Source: CAYVQE01 sp964454005 (GTDB lineage: Bacteria > Myxococcota > B64-G9). Taken from it: 64,000 nt of DNA. Every line of letters starts with the position of its first letter. Positions within the stretch are counted from its first letter, which is position 1. Where the stretch lies: the NCBI GenBank assembly GCA_964454005.1, contig CAYVQE010000004.1, forward strand, positions 51,357 through 115,356, written 5' to 3'. This document shows, piece after piece, positions 26,809-38,286 of this stretch. The translations under genes and the position numbers were made by a program. The notes under the pieces were generated by a model. It searched no databases. It was not told where the DNA came from and saw only the letters and a program-made list of their open reading frames with translations.

Positions 26809-27723
26809 TCAATCGCCCTCAGTGGCCTGGATCTGCTTCTGCACCTCGGCGGCCAGATCGTCCTGCTTTTTCTCGATGCCCTCGCCGAGCTGGTAGCGGA
26901 CGAACCGGCCGATGCCCACCGTGCCGCCGACCTTGCCGCTGATCTCCTTGAGCAGCGCCGAGATGCTCTGCTTTTGCTCGCGCACCCAGGGCTGGTCGAG
27001 CAGGCAGAACTCGGCGAACCACTTGCGCAGCCGGCCCTCGACCATCTTGTCGACGATCTTCTCCGGCTTGCCCTGCTCGAGGGCCTGCTTGCGGTAGATC
27101 TCGCGCTCGGATTCGACCATGTCTGCGGGCACCTCGTCCGCGGTCAGGTACTGGGGGCTGGCGGCGGCCACGTGCATGGCCAGCTCGCGGCACAGATCCA
27201 GAAAATCCTGGCTGCCCGCGGCCTCGGCGTTCGGCGCGTGCACCTCGACCATGACGCCGATCTTGCCGCCCATGTGCTGGTAGGCCTCGACCTTGCCGTG
27301 CTGGCCCTCGTCCAGGCCGAAGCGTGCCAGCCGGCGGATGACCACGTTTTCGCCGGTCTTGGCCACCAGGTCCTTGCGCTCGTCCTCGTACTGCGCCGGA
27401 TCGGTCTTGCCGCTGGCCAGCGCCTCGGTCACGACCCGGGCGCAGAAGTCCTGGAAATCGCCGCCGCGGGCCACGAAGTCGGTCTCGCAGTTGATCTCGG
27501 CCAGGGCGCCCGACCGACCGCCGTCGGCCACCTCGAACTCCACCTTGCCCTCGGCGGCCACCCGGCTGGCCTTCTTGCCGGCCGAGGCCATGCCCTTCTC
27601 GCGCAGGTAGAGCACGGCCTTGTCGATGTCGCCATCGGTCTCCTGCAGGGCGCGCTTGCAGTCCATGATGCCGGCACCCGTCTTCTGCCTGAGTTCGTTC
27701 ACTTCCTTTACGCTAATCGCCAT
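26809..27723 (-). CDS. tsf: elongation factor Ts
   Basis: EF-Ts exchanges GDP for GTP on EF-Tu. The 304-residue protein has the N-terminal UBA-like domain signature LRQKTGAGIMDCKRAL (11-26) and the core motif NCETDFVAR, followed by the coiled-coil region found in full-length proteins. I chose the ATG at 27723 (AAAGG 9 nt upstream). It is directly downstream of rpsB, the standard arrangement. Confidence 0.96.
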   Translation of the reverse strand: MAISVKEVNELRQKTGAGIMDCKRALQETDGDIDKAVLYLREKGMASAGKKASRVAAEGKVEFEVADGGRSGALAEINCETDFVARGGDFQDFCARVVTEALASGKTDPAQYEDERKDLVAKTGENVVIRRLARFGLDEGQHGKVEAYQHMGGKIGVMVEVHAPNAEAAGSQDFLDLCRELAMHVAAASPQYLTADEVPADMVESEREIYRKQALEQGKPEKIVDKMVEGRLRKWFAEFCLLDQPWVREQKQSISALLKEISGKVGGTVGIGRFVRYQLGEGIEKKQDDLAAEVQKQIQATEGD

Positions 27724-27811
27724 CAGCTTCGCCTTTCGATCGAGCCGCACCGGCGTCCATCGCCAGACCGGTGCGGGTTATTCGTTGCCCCGTCCCGCCG
27801 AGCGGGTGCGG

Positions 27812-28690
27812 TCAGCTCGCCTCTTCCGTCTTCTCGCTCTGTTCCGGCTTCTCGGCCTCGCCCTCGCCGGCCAGCTGCGCCTCGTCCATGTGGCGCCGGC
27901 CGACCACCTCGACCTGCGGGCCGCCGTCGCGGCCGTCGGAGGGCTTGGGCTCGGCCGGGGTCTCGGCCGGCTTGGCCTGCTGGTCCCGGCCGGCCAGGGT
28001 GTCCTGGTGCGCCTGCTCGCCCTCGATACAGGCGTCAGCGATCTTGGCGGTGAACAGCTTGATGGCGCGGATGGCGTCGTCGTTGCCCGGAATGACGTAG
28101 TCGACCACGTCCGGATCGCAGTTGGTGTCGGTCAGGCCGACCAGCGGGATCTGCAGCCGCTTGGCCTCGGCCACCGCGATGCGCTCCTTGCGCGGATCGA
28201 TGACGAACATGGCCCCTGGCAGCCGCTGCATCTCCTTGAGCCCGGGCAGGTTGCGCTCGAGCTTGGCCCGCTCGCGCTGCAGCTTCAGCGCCTCCTTTTT
28301 GGTCACCTTCTCGAACGAGCCGTCGGCTTCCATCTTCTCCAGGGCCTTGAGCCGCTCGATGCTCAGCTTGACGGTGCGGAAGTTGGTCAGGGTGCCGCCC
28401 AGCCAGCGGTTTTGGACGTAGAACATCCCGCAGCGCTGGGCTTCCTCGACGATCACGTTCTGGGCCTGCTTCTTGGTGCCCACGAACAAAACCTTCTCGC
28501 CGTTGGCCACCGTGTCGCGCACGGTCTTGTAGGCGCGGTCGAACAGACGCGAGGTCTGCTGCAGGTCGATGACGTGGATGCCGTTGCGGGCCCCGAAGAT
28601 GTACGGCTTCATCTTCGGGTTCCAACGGCTGGTCTGGTGGCCGAAGTGGACTCCGGCCTCGAGCAGGGATTTCATGGAAATGACGCCCAT
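27812..28690 (-). CDS. rpsB: 30S ribosomal protein S2 with C-terminal extension
   Basis: S2 binds the 30S head-body junction. The 292-residue protein matches S2 through about residue 230 (LEAGVHFGHQTSRWNPKMKPYI near the N-terminus; IPLVGLTDTNCDPDVVDYVIPGNDDA later). It then carries a roughly 50-residue Glu/Lys/Pro-rich tail beyond the usual end. I chose the ATG at 28690, preceded by GAGGAGG. First gene of the rpsB-tsf operon; the leader is about 165 nt. Confidence 0.95.
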   Translation of the reverse strand: MGVISMKSLLEAGVHFGHQTSRWNPKMKPYIFGARNGIHVIDLQQTSRLFDRAYKTVRDTVANGEKVLFVGTKKQAQNVIVEEAQRCGMFYVQNRWLGGTLTNFRTVKLSIERLKALEKMEADGSFEKVTKKEALKLQRERAKLERNLPGLKEMQRLPGAMFVIDPRKERIAVAEAKRLQIPLVGLTDTNCDPDVVDYVIPGNDDAIRAIKLFTAKIADACIEGEQAHQDTLAGRDQQAKPAETPAEPKPSDGRDGGPQVEVVGRRHMDEAQLAGEGEAEKPEQSEKTEEAS

Positions 28691-28858
28691 TGCAACCTCC
28701 TCGGGTTGGGCCTCCGCCGTGTTGGACGCCTGGCCCGGACCAACCCTGCGTCCCAGGGCACCCGACGGGCCGCCAACCACGGCGTGCGTAATGAGTACTG
28801 TCCCGAAATCAATGGAGAAGCGGTCGGCCGGGACGTACCGCACCGCTTCGGAGCGCTA

Positions 28859-28887
28859 TGGCTAGCACAGCAACCCACCCAAGGCAA
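28859..28887 (-). promoter_or_regulatory. candidate rpsB operon promoter
   Basis: Minus-strand TTGCCT (28882-28887) and TAGCCA (28859-28864) are spaced by 17 bp. They lie in the 363-bp gap between secA and rpsB. The resulting leader of about 165 nt could hold an S2 autoregulatory structure, but I could not match it to a known leader motif by eye. Confidence 0.4.
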
Positions 28888-28916
28888 GGCATTTTTTCCA
28901 ATTTCAGCGGCAACGT

Positions 28917-28968
28917 CCCCTCCCCCAGCCAAACGATCTCCGCGGGCAGATGGTGCGCTGGGGGAGGG
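28917..28968. repeat. 12-bp-stem inverted repeat downstream of secA
   Basis: The arms at 28918-28929 and 28957-28968 (CCCTCCCCCAGC and its complement) are perfect complements around a 27-nt loop. The position just after the secA stop fits a transcription barrier, but there is no T-run on the minus strand. It could equally be a dispersed palindromic repeat. The remaining bases between it and the secA stop show nothing else. Confidence 0.55.
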
Positions 28969-29053
28969 TTAGGGTGGGGTGCCGAGGCGTACTGAAGGTA
29001 CGTCGCAGGCCGGGGCGACCGAGGCGACGCAGCAGGCGGTGCCCAGCCGCGGC

Positions 29054-31789
<2,736 letters not shown>

Positions 31790-31846
31790 GCCGACGTTCC
31801 TCCCACGGCCGGAGCGCCCCCGCACCGACCGGCTGTCCGGTCAGGC

Positions 31847-31875
31847 AGTTTAGCACCCGCCCCCCACCCCCGCAA
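31847..31875 (-). promoter_or_regulatory. secA promoter
   Basis: Minus-strand TTGCGG (31870-31875), a 17-bp spacer, then TAAACT (31847-31852), about 57 bp before the GTG start. The hexamers are almost the same as those of the cpaF promoter at 20989-21017. Confidence 0.55.
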
Positions 31876-31990
31876 CCGCAACAACCCCTTCCGGCAGAAC
31901 GGAAAATCCGCCCCTCCGCAGCAGATGCCGGCGAGACGCGGACGGGTTTCCGGCCGGATGGCCATCTGGGCCGCGGGATGCCAAAGGCTC

Positions 31991-32019
31991 TTGTGCCGCC
32001 CGTTTTGCGGCGCTAGGCT
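31991..32019 (+). promoter_or_regulatory. candidate promoter for the helical protein gene
   Basis: TTGTGC (31991-31996), a 17-bp spacer and TAGGCT (32014-32019), about 27 bp before the start at 32047. Part of a sequence that is echoed at 41649-41683. Confidence 0.4.
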
Positions 32020-32046
32020 GGGGGTCGAGGTCGGGGTGGAGGACGT

Positions 32047-32580
32047 TTGCAGGTGGTCGAGTCGGAGGCGCTGGTGGATTCGTTGGGATGGTTGCGCGAG
32101 CTGGAGCGGGAGGTGGCCGAGGCGAACGCGCGGGGGGCGGGCGATCGCGAGCTGGCCTATGCCCTGATGGCGGTGCGATCGGGCCAGCCGGTGGGCGAGG
32201 AACTGGCCGAGCAGGCGGATCTGATCTGGCGGCTGGCCTGGGTGCTCAATGTGCGCGCGCCCGGGCTGGACCCGCGCTGGCTGGTCAAGGGCGTGCTGGC
32301 AACCGACAAGGTCTACTGGGAGGTCGAGCCGCTGACCGGGCTGGTGCAGCGGGTGGCCGAGCTGGAACGCGCGGCGGCCGCGGACCACGGCGAGGTGTCG
32401 CGCTGGCTGCGCGAGGCCGAGGCCGACCCGGAGCTGGCCCCCATCCGCCGCACCGCCGCCGCTCACCAGACCATCGCCGAGACCCGGGGTGCCGAGCTGC
32501 ACCGGCGCGTGCGGGCCGACATCGAGCAGATACAACGCTGCGTGCAGCAGTCCGATCTGCTGGCCAGGGTCATCGACTGA
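32047..32580 (+). CDS. hypothetical helical protein
   Basis: A 177-residue protein of almost pure alpha-helix, with heptad-like Leu/Ala/Glu patterns (LGWLRELEREVAEANARG, VQRVAELERAAAADHGEVSRWL). It has no signal peptide and no membrane segment. I do not recognise a family. The TTG at 32047 has GGAGG 4 nt upstream and the GTG at 32053 has it 10 nt upstream; either may be used. It stands alone, divergent from secA with its own candidate promoter, and is convergent with a response regulator 130 bp away. No function is proposed. Confidence 0.65.
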   Translation: MQVVESEALVDSLGWLRELEREVAEANARGAGDRELAYALMAVRSGQPVGEELAEQADLIWRLAWVLNVRAPGLDPRWLVKGVLATDKVYWEVEPLTGLVQRVAELERAAAADHGEVSRWLREAEADPELAPIRRTAAAHQTIAETRGAELHRRVRADIEQIQRCVQQSDLLARVID

Positions 32581-32710
32581 GCGAAGAGTAGCGCCGCCGG
32601 TATCGCAGGCCGAGCAGGAACAGAACCGGGATCGGGCCGAGCGGGACGGCGGGGCCGGTGGCGCTGCAGCTCGGGCGCCAGCTCTCCCGCCGCCGCCGGG
32701 TGCAGCGGGC

Positions 32711-33229
32711 TCATGAATCCGGCATCCCGTACTTGCGCCGCAGCGCGGCCACCGCGTCCATGATCTCGCGCGAGCCGGCGCCGCCGGAGGTCACCTCGGC
32801 CAGCTCGGCCTGGAAGGCCTCGCGCTGCTTGTCGCGCTTGTTCGCGGCCGCTTCGCGGATGGCCTCGAGCAGCTCGCCGTGTTCGGAGGGCTTGGCCAAG
32901 AAGCGAAAGGCGTGCTCGCGGCCGCTCTCCAGCGCGGCGTCGATCGAGCCGTGGCCGGTCAGCACGATGGTCTGCAGAAAGGGCTGGAGCTGCTTGAGTT
33001 CGTGCTGGGTCTCGATGCCGTCCATGCCGGGCATCTTCAGATCGACCACGGCCACGTCGAAGTCCTGCTCGCCGGCCATCTCCACCGCCTGGGCGCCGGA
33101 GGTGGCCGTGCTCACCCGCAGGCCCTCCAGCCGCAGCCGCTTGGCGATGTAGTCCAGCAGATCCTGCTCATCATCGATCAACAGCACCCGGATCAAGATC
33201 TCGGTCCGCCCCTCGCTCTTGTCGGCCAT
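32711..33229 (-). CDS. single-domain response regulator
   Basis: A 172-residue receiver protein with acidic pair D19/D20, phospho-acceptor D63 (AVVDLKMPGMDG), T91 and K113. The remaining 50 residues form a charged helix (EAIREAAANKRDKQREAFQAEL) with no DNA-binding motif, so it probably works by protein contact. The start at 33229 has a strong AGGAGG site. It follows a lipoprotein gene that appears to overlap it by 59 bp. No kinase is adjacent. Confidence 0.88.
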   Translation of the reverse strand: MADKSEGRTEILIRVLLIDDEQDLLDYIAKRLRLEGLRVSTATSGAQAVEMAGEQDFDVAVVDLKMPGMDGIETQHELKQLQPFLQTIVLTGHGSIDAALESGREHAFRFLAKPSEHGELLEAIREAAANKRDKQREAFQAELAEVTSGGAGSREIMDAVAALRRKYGMPDS

Positions 33230-34010
33230 CGGCCCTCCTCCTGCAGGCGCTCCACGCCGCGCCGCCGGTCAGCTTCCATGCGGTCGAAGCCGAATCCTCG
33301 CCCGAGCCGCCGCCGGCGTCAAGCCGATCGGCGGTCCCTCGAACTCCCAGCGACGCCCGGTCCGCCCCGGGCAACCCGGGCGGCAGCCGCGGCCGCTGGG
33401 CGGCGCGCAGCGGCCGCCGCAGGCCGTCCGGCGCGGCCCAGGGCCGGGGCGCACCGCAGTGGTTGGGGTCGAAGTGCAACCGCACGGTCTGCTGGGTGCA
33501 GCGCACCTGCCAGCGCTCGGCCGGCAGCATGCCGACGATCGGCAACCGCTCCGCAGCCGCCTCGGCTCCAGCCGCGGCCGGCAGCTCCTTCTTGCGCACC
33601 GGCCGGCCGTCGCCACAACGCAGATCGGCCAGAAACTGCTGCAACCCGCCCGGGCCGCAGACCCGGATCGGCCGCTCGGCCGAAAGGCCCCAGCCGGGCG
33701 GTGGCAACGCCCGAGCGGCGGCGCGCAGCGCCGGCCGGCTGTCGCAGCCGCGGTCGCAGCTGCTCAGGTCATAGGGACATTCCAGCTCGGCCGCCTGTTG
33801 CAGAAAACGACAGGCCATGCGCAACGAGTCGCAGCCGTAGCGACAACGCTCCTGGATGTAGACCATGCGCCGCGCCAACTGCGGCCGCTCCAGCTGGCGC
33901 ATGTTCCAGCCGGCCGCCGGCCGCGGCCCGGCGCAACCGCCCACCGCCAGCATGCCGAGCCCCAGCGCCGCCAGCGCCAGCGTTTCCCCGATCCAGCCCC
34001 TGCCTGCCAT
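33171..34010 (-). CDS. Cys-rich lipoprotein, C-terminal end uncertain
   Basis: A signal peptide with lipobox AVGG-C26 marks an outer- or inner-membrane lipoprotein. The mature part has paired Cys motifs (CRYGCDSLRMAC, CPYDLSSCDRGC) suggesting disulfide hairpins. I do not recognise the family. The ATG at 34010 has GGGAG 5 nt upstream. The open frame runs to 33171, 59 bp into the next gene, which is unusual. Another frame near the end (stop at 33269) encodes a plausible GRRWEFEGPPIGLTP ending with two more Cys, so a one-base frameshift near 33440-33480 is possible. Confidence 0.6.
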   Translation of the reverse strand: MAGRGWIGETLALAALGLGMLAVGGCAGPRPAAGWNMRQLERPQLARRMVYIQERCRYGCDSLRMACRFLQQAAELECPYDLSSCDRGCDSRPALRAAARALPPPGWGLSAERPIRVCGPGGLQQFLADLRCGDGRPVRKKELPAAAGAEAAAERLPIVGMLPAERWQVRCTQQTVRLHFDPNHCGAPRPWAAPDGLRRPLRAAQRPRLPPGLPGADRASLGVRGTADRLDAGGGSGEDSASTAWKLTGGAAWSACRRRADGRQERGADRDLDPGAVDR

Positions 34011-34114
34011 CGCTGCTCCCATCCTCGCCGCCGCTTGCGGCGTCTCGCCCGGACGGCGGCCTTTCAGTGTAGCCGAACGGGCGCCCGCGATGCCATCGCC
34101 GACTGCGATCGAGT

Positions 34115-37100
34115 TCAATGAAAATCGCGCGAGGGCACCGCGCCCGGCGGGGGGGCCAGGGGCTCGAGGCGCTCGGCGCGCACGTTGGTCACGCCGTCGC
34201 GGCGCTCCAGCCGGCCGGCGGCCAGCAGGGCGCGGGCGCCGACGAGCAGCTCGCGGTGGGCCCGGTAGCGGTCCGGGGTGATGACCACGTTGGCCAGCCC
34301 GCTCTCGTCCTCCAGCGTCAGAAAGCACATGCCCTTGGCCGTGCCCGGCCGCTGGCGGATGATCACCAGCCCGGCCACCCGCACGCTGCGGCCGTCGGGC
34401 TGGCGGCACAAGGCGGCCGCCGGCAGCACCCCGCGGCGGCGCAGCCCGGCGCGCAGGTGGGCCAGCGGATGGGGCCCGGTGGTGGCGCCGCCCAGCGCCA
34501 GGTCGGCGGCGGTGCGTTCGGCCGCGTCCATCTCGACCAGCGGGCTGCGGTCGGCGGGCGCGGGCAGCCGGGCCAGCAGGCCGCGGCCCTCGGTCTCCAG
34601 CGCGGCCGCCTGCCACAGCGCCTGGCGGCGGCGCAGCCCCAGCGAGCCGAAGGCCCCCAGTTGGGCCAGCCCGTTCAGCTCGTCCTCGCGCAGCCGGCAG
34701 CGGCGCTGCAGGTCGTCCAGCCCGGCGAAGGGCCGCCGGGCGCGCTCGGCCGCGATGCGCTCGGCCGCCCGGCGGCGCAGCCCGGCCACGAAGCGCAGCC
34801 CCAGCCGCACCGCCCCGTCGGGCTCGATGACGCAATCCACCGCCGAGCGGCCCACGTCGATCGCCCGCATCGTCTGGCGCCGGCGCTGGGCGTCTTTGAC
34901 CAGGGTGGCCGGGTGGTAGAAGCCCATCGGCCAGGCGTTGAGCAGCGCGCAGTAGAAGGCCGCCGGGTGGTGGACCTTGAGGTAGGCCGAGGCGTAGACG
35001 ATCAGGGCGAAGCTGGCCGCGTGCGACTCGGGAAAGCCGTACAGGGCGAACGAGGCGATCGACTCGACGATGGCCTCGGCCGTTCGGCCGGTGATGCCGC
35101 GCTCGGCCATGCCGCTGCGCAGCGCCGCGGCCATGCGCGCCATGCGCTCGGGCGAGCGCTTGTGGCTCATGGCCCGGCGCAGCTCCTCGGCCTGCCCGGC
35201 GCTGAAGCCGGCGGCCACCATGGCCACCCGCATGATCTGCTCCTGGAACAGGGGCACGCCCAGGGTGCGCTCCAGGATGGGCTCCAGGCTGGGGTGGGGG
35301 TAGGTCACCGGGGCGCGGCCGGCGCGGCGGTCGAGGTAGGGATGCACCATGCGGCCCACGATGGGGCCGGGCCGGATCAGGGCCACCTCGACCACCAGGT
35401 CGTAGAAGCAGCGCGGCTCGAGCCGCGGCAGAGTGGCCATCTGGGCCCGGCTCTCGACCTGGAACACGCCCACCGTGTCGGCCCGCTGCAGCATGGCGTA
35501 GACCCGGGGGTCGTCCTGCGGCAGGTGGGCCAGATCCAGCGCCACCCCGTCGCAGGCCCGCGCCAGCGGCACCGCCTCGGCCAGCGCCCGCAGCATGCCC
35601 AGGCCCAGCAGGTCGACCTTGATCAGGCCCAGCTCGGCGCAGTCGTCCTTGTCCCACTGGATCACGGTGCGCCCCGGCATGCTGGCCGGCTCCACCGGCA
35701 CCACTTCGTCCAGCCGGCCGGCGGCCAGCACCATGCCGCCGGAGTGCTGGCCCAGGTGGCGCGGCAGGTGCTGGATGCGGCCGATCAGCTCGAGCGCCTG
35801 GCGCACCCGCGGCGCGCTCGGGTCCAGCCCGGCCCGGGCCGCGCCCGCGGCCAGGGCCTCGGGCTCCAGCCGGGCGGCCGGGTTCTCGCGGTCGCGGCCC
35901 AGCGCGGCCGCCCGGGCCAGCCGCTGCACGTCCAGGCCCAGCACCTTGCCCACCTCGCGCACCGCCGAGCGCTGGCGGAAGCTGATCACATTGGCGGTCA
36001 TGGCCGCGCCGTGGCGGCCGTAGCGCTGGTAGACGTACTGGATGACCCGCTCGCGCGGCTCGCCCGAGGGCAGATCCAGGTCGATGTCGGGCCAGCTGCC
36101 GCGCTCCTCGCTCAGGAAGCGCTCGAACAGCATGCCCATGCCGATGGGGTCGACCGCGGTGATGCCCAGCGCGTAGCACACCGCCGAGTTGGCCGCCGAG
36201 CCGCGCCCCTGGGCCAGGATGCCCTCGGCCCGGCAGAAGCGGGCGATGTCCCAGACCACCAGGAAGTAGCCGGCCAGCTCCAGCTTGGCGATCAGGGCCA
36301 GCTCGCGATCGAGCTGCAGCATGTGGCGCGGCTCCAGCGGCCGGTAGCGCCAGCGGGCGCCGGCCTGCACCAGCCCGTGCAGGGTGGAAAAGGTCGTCTC
36401 GCCCGGAGCCACCGGGTAGTCGGGAAAGCGGTAGCCCAGATCGGCCAGGGTGAAGCGGCAGCGTTCGGCCACCCGCCGGGTGTTGGCCACCGCGGCCGGC
36501 AGATCGGCGAACAGAGCGCGCATCTCGGCCGCCGATTTGAGCCGCTGCTCGGCGTTGGGCGGCAGCCGGCTGCCGGCCGCAGCCAGGGTCAGGCCGTGGT
36601 GCAGACACAGCAGCACGTCGTGCAGCGGCCGCTCGGCGGCGGTGGCGTAGCGCACGTCGTTGGTGGCCACCAGGCCCAGGCCGAAGCGCGCGGCCAGCGC
36701 CCGCAGGGCCGGCTCGCGGCGGGCCTGGTCGCGGCGCAGGTGGCGACCCAGCTCGACCCACAGGTCGGCCGGGTCGAACATGGTGCGCAGTCGGGCCAGC
36801 AGCCGTTCGGCCGCGCCGTGGCCGCGGGCCAGGGCGCGGCCGAGCACCCCGCCGGTCAGACACAGCAGCCCCCCGCAGCGCTCGGCCAGCTGGTCCAGGC
36901 TCACCGCCGCCTCGCCCTTGGGCCGACCGGCGTGGCCCAGGCTGATCAGCCGGCACAGGTTGCGGTAGCCGGGGCGGTCCTTGACCAGCAGCAGCAGCCG
37001 GCCCTGCCCGCCGTCCAGGCTCAGGTCGGCGCCCACCAGCGGCCGCAGCCCGCTCGCGCGGGCGGCGCGGTAGAAGCGCGGCGCGCCGTACAGCCCGTCG

Positions 37101-37225
37101 CTGTCGGCCAGCGCCAGCGCATGGTGGCCCAGCGCCGCCGCCCGGTCGACCAGATCCTCGGGAGCGCTGGCGGCGCGCAGAAAGCTGAAGGCGCTCTTGC
37201 AGCGCAGTTCCACGTAGTCACCCAT
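34115..37225 (-). CDS. dnaE2: error-prone DNA polymerase III alpha-like subunit
   Basis: DnaE2 (ImuC) is the SOS-induced translesion polymerase of many bacteria lacking PolV. The 1036-residue protein starts with the PHP-like domain (YVELRCKSAFSFLRAASAPE; ALADSDGLYG). It carries the palm aspartates in PDIDLDLPSGEPRE (about 379-392). It then shows QHSGGMVL, and RELGL-like KDDCAELGLIKVDLLGLGML typical of this subfamily. A C-terminal OB domain ends the chain. A LexA-type box lies 15 bp upstream. The usual partners imuA and imuB are not next to it, although they often are in related bacteria. Confidence 0.93.
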   Translation of the reverse strand: MGDYVELRCKSAFSFLRAASAPEDLVDRAAALGHHALALADSDGLYGAPRFYRAARASGLRPLVGADLSLDGGQGRLLLLVKDRPGYRNLCRLISLGHAGRPKGEAAVSLDQLAERCGGLLCLTGGVLGRALARGHGAAERLLARLRTMFDPADLWVELGRHLRRDQARREPALRALAARFGLGLVATNDVRYATAAERPLHDVLLCLHHGLTLAAAGSRLPPNAEQRLKSAAEMRALFADLPAAVANTRRVAERCRFTLADLGYRFPDYPVAPGETTFSTLHGLVQAGARWRYRPLEPRHMLQLDRELALIAKLELAGYFLVVWDIARFCRAEGILAQGRGSAANSAVCYALGITAVDPIGMGMLFERFLSEERGSWPDIDLDLPSGEPRERVIQYVYQRYGRHGAAMTANVISFRQRSAVREVGKVLGLDVQRLARAAALGRDRENPAARLEPEALAAGAARAGLDPSAPRVRQALELIGRIQHLPRHLGQHSGGMVLAAGRLDEVVPVEPASMPGRTVIQWDKDDCAELGLIKVDLLGLGMLRALAEAVPLARACDGVALDLAHLPQDDPRVYAMLQRADTVGVFQVESRAQMATLPRLEPRCFYDLVVEVALIRPGPIVGRMVHPYLDRRAGRAPVTYPHPSLEPILERTLGVPLFQEQIMRVAMVAAGFSAGQAEELRRAMSHKRSPERMARMAAALRSGMAERGITGRTAEAIVESIASFALYGFPESHAASFALIVYASAYLKVHHPAAFYCALLNAWPMGFYHPATLVKDAQRRRQTMRAIDVGRSAVDCVIEPDGAVRLGLRFVAGLRRRAAERIAAERARRPFAGLDDLQRRCRLREDELNGLAQLGAFGSLGLRRRQALWQAAALETEGRGLLARLPAPADRSPLVEMDAAERTAADLALGGATTGPHPLAHLRAGLRRRGVLPAAALCRQPDGRSVRVAGLVIIRQRPGTAKGMCFLTLEDESGLANVVITPDRYRAHRELLVGARALLAAGRLERRDGVTNVRAERLEPLAPPPGAVPSRDFH

Positions 37226-37240
37226 GGCCCGCCGAAACTA

Positions 37241-37256
37241 CTGTACGCATGTTCAG
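37241..37256. promoter_or_regulatory. LexA (SOS) operator upstream of dnaE2
   Basis: The 16-bp sequence CTGTACGCATGTTCAG is a near-perfect palindrome of the CTG-N10-CAG form. It also fits the GAAC-N4-GTTC type with one mismatch. It lies 15 bp before the dnaE2 start, where bound LexA would block transcription. No lexA gene is in the window, so the binding specificity of the local LexA is assumed. Confidence 0.7.
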
Positions 37257-37324
37257 CCGTCAAGGGGCGATTCGCCTCTCGTCGGCGCCGGCAGCGGATT
37301 CTGCCGCCTCCGGCCGGGAGCCGC

Positions 37325-37353
37325 TTGTTTCTGTCACCGCCAGCGCGTACAAT
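37325..37353 (+). promoter_or_regulatory. promoter of the methyltransferase/nuclease pair
   Basis: TTGTTT (37325-37330) and TACAAT (37348-37353) are spaced by 17 bp. Transcription would begin near 37360, which leaves the ATG at 37363 almost leaderless and favours the ATG at 37408 with its AGGAGG site. Confidence 0.6.
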
Positions 37354-37407
37354 CGGCCCTCGATGTCCGAGCAGCCCGAACAGACCCAACAGGAGGCCGG
37401 CCCGACC

Positions 37408-38286
37408 ATGAGCGCCCAGCCCGGCGGTCGCCGCGCCACCGGTGCCCGCGAGCCGCCGCGGCCCTTTCTCAAGTGGGCCGGCGGCAAGACCCAGCTGGTT
37501 CCCGAGCTGCTGGCGCGGCTGCCGCGGCGCTTCGGTGCCTACCACGAGCCCTTCGTCGGCGGCGGGGCGCTGTTCTTCGCCCTGCACCGCGCCGGCCGGC
37601 TGGCCGAGCGGCGGGTGCTGCTCAGCGACGTCAACGCCGAGCTGATCGACACCTACTGCGCCATCCGCTCGCTGGTCAGCCAGGTGATCGAACGCCTGGC
37701 CGAACACCGCTACGATCGCGATCACTTCTACCGGGTGCGCGCCCAGCAGCCCGAGGAGCTGTCGCTGGTCGAACGGGCGGCGCGCATGATCTACCTCAAC
37801 CGCTGCGGCTTCAACGGGCTGTACCGGGTCAACGCCGCCGGGCGCTTCAACGTGCCCTTCGGCCGCTACAGCAATCCGCGCATCTGCGACGCCGAGAACC
37901 TGCGGGCGGTGGCCCGGGCGCTGCGCGGGGTGGAGCTGGAGTGCGCGCCCTTCGAGCGGGTGGCCGAGCGGGCCGCGCCCGGCGACGTGGTCTACTTCGA
38001 TCCGCCCTACGTGCCGCTGTCGACCACCGCCCGGTTCACCAGCTACGCCCGTGACGGCTTCGGCCCGGCCGAGCAGCAGCGGCTGGCCGAGGTCTTCGCC
38101 GCGCTGGCCGGCCGGGGGGTGGGGGTGATGCTGTCGAACTCGGATGCGCCCCTGGTCCACGAACTCTACGCCGGCTTCCGGCGCGATACGGTGCAGGCGC
38201 GCCGGGCCGTCAACTCGCGCAAGGACCGCCGCGGCCCGGTGGGCGAGCTGCTGGTGCTCGGCGGCGGGCTGGAGCAGGTGCGCTGA
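37408..38286 (+). CDS. Dam-family (D12 class) DNA adenine N6-methyltransferase
   Basis: A 292-residue SAM-dependent methyltransferase that adds a methyl group to adenine N6 in a short DNA site. The order is LKWAGGKTQLVPEL (21-34, first SAM motif of this class), FVGGGALFF (49-57), IYLNRCGFNGLYR, and the catalytic DPPY (198-201, in VYFDPPYVPLS). An earlier in-frame ATG lacks a ribosome site. Its stop overlaps the start of a PD-(D/E)XK nuclease gene (TGATG), so the two are translationally coupled. This suggests a restriction-modification pair rather than a lone Dam. Target sequence unknown. Confidence 0.9.
   Translation: MSAQPGGRRATGAREPPRPFLKWAGGKTQLVPELLARLPRRFGAYHEPFVGGGALFFALHRAGRLAERRVLLSDVNAELIDTYCAIRSLVSQVIERLAEHRYDRDHFYRVRAQQPEELSLVERAARMIYLNRCGFNGLYRVNAAGRFNVPFGRYSNPRICDAENLRAVARALRGVELECAPFERVAERAAPGDVVYFDPPYVPLSTTARFTSYARDGFGPAEQQRLAEVFAALAGRGVGVMLSNSDAPLVHELYAGFRRDTVQARRAVNSRKDRRGPVGELLVLGGGLEQVR

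Noticed and set aside
32581..32712. Short minus-strand frame ending in a hydrophobic segment and Arg cluster, like a sorting tail
   Set aside because: It has no start codon, no ribosome site and only about 44 residues; probably chance or a tiny remnant.
34118..37411. Very long open frame antisense to dnaE2 (and similar ones at 13942-17232 and 29084-30553)
   Set aside because: GC-rich codon bias leaves antisense frames open; they are His/Gln/Arg-rich, have no family motifs and mirror real genes.
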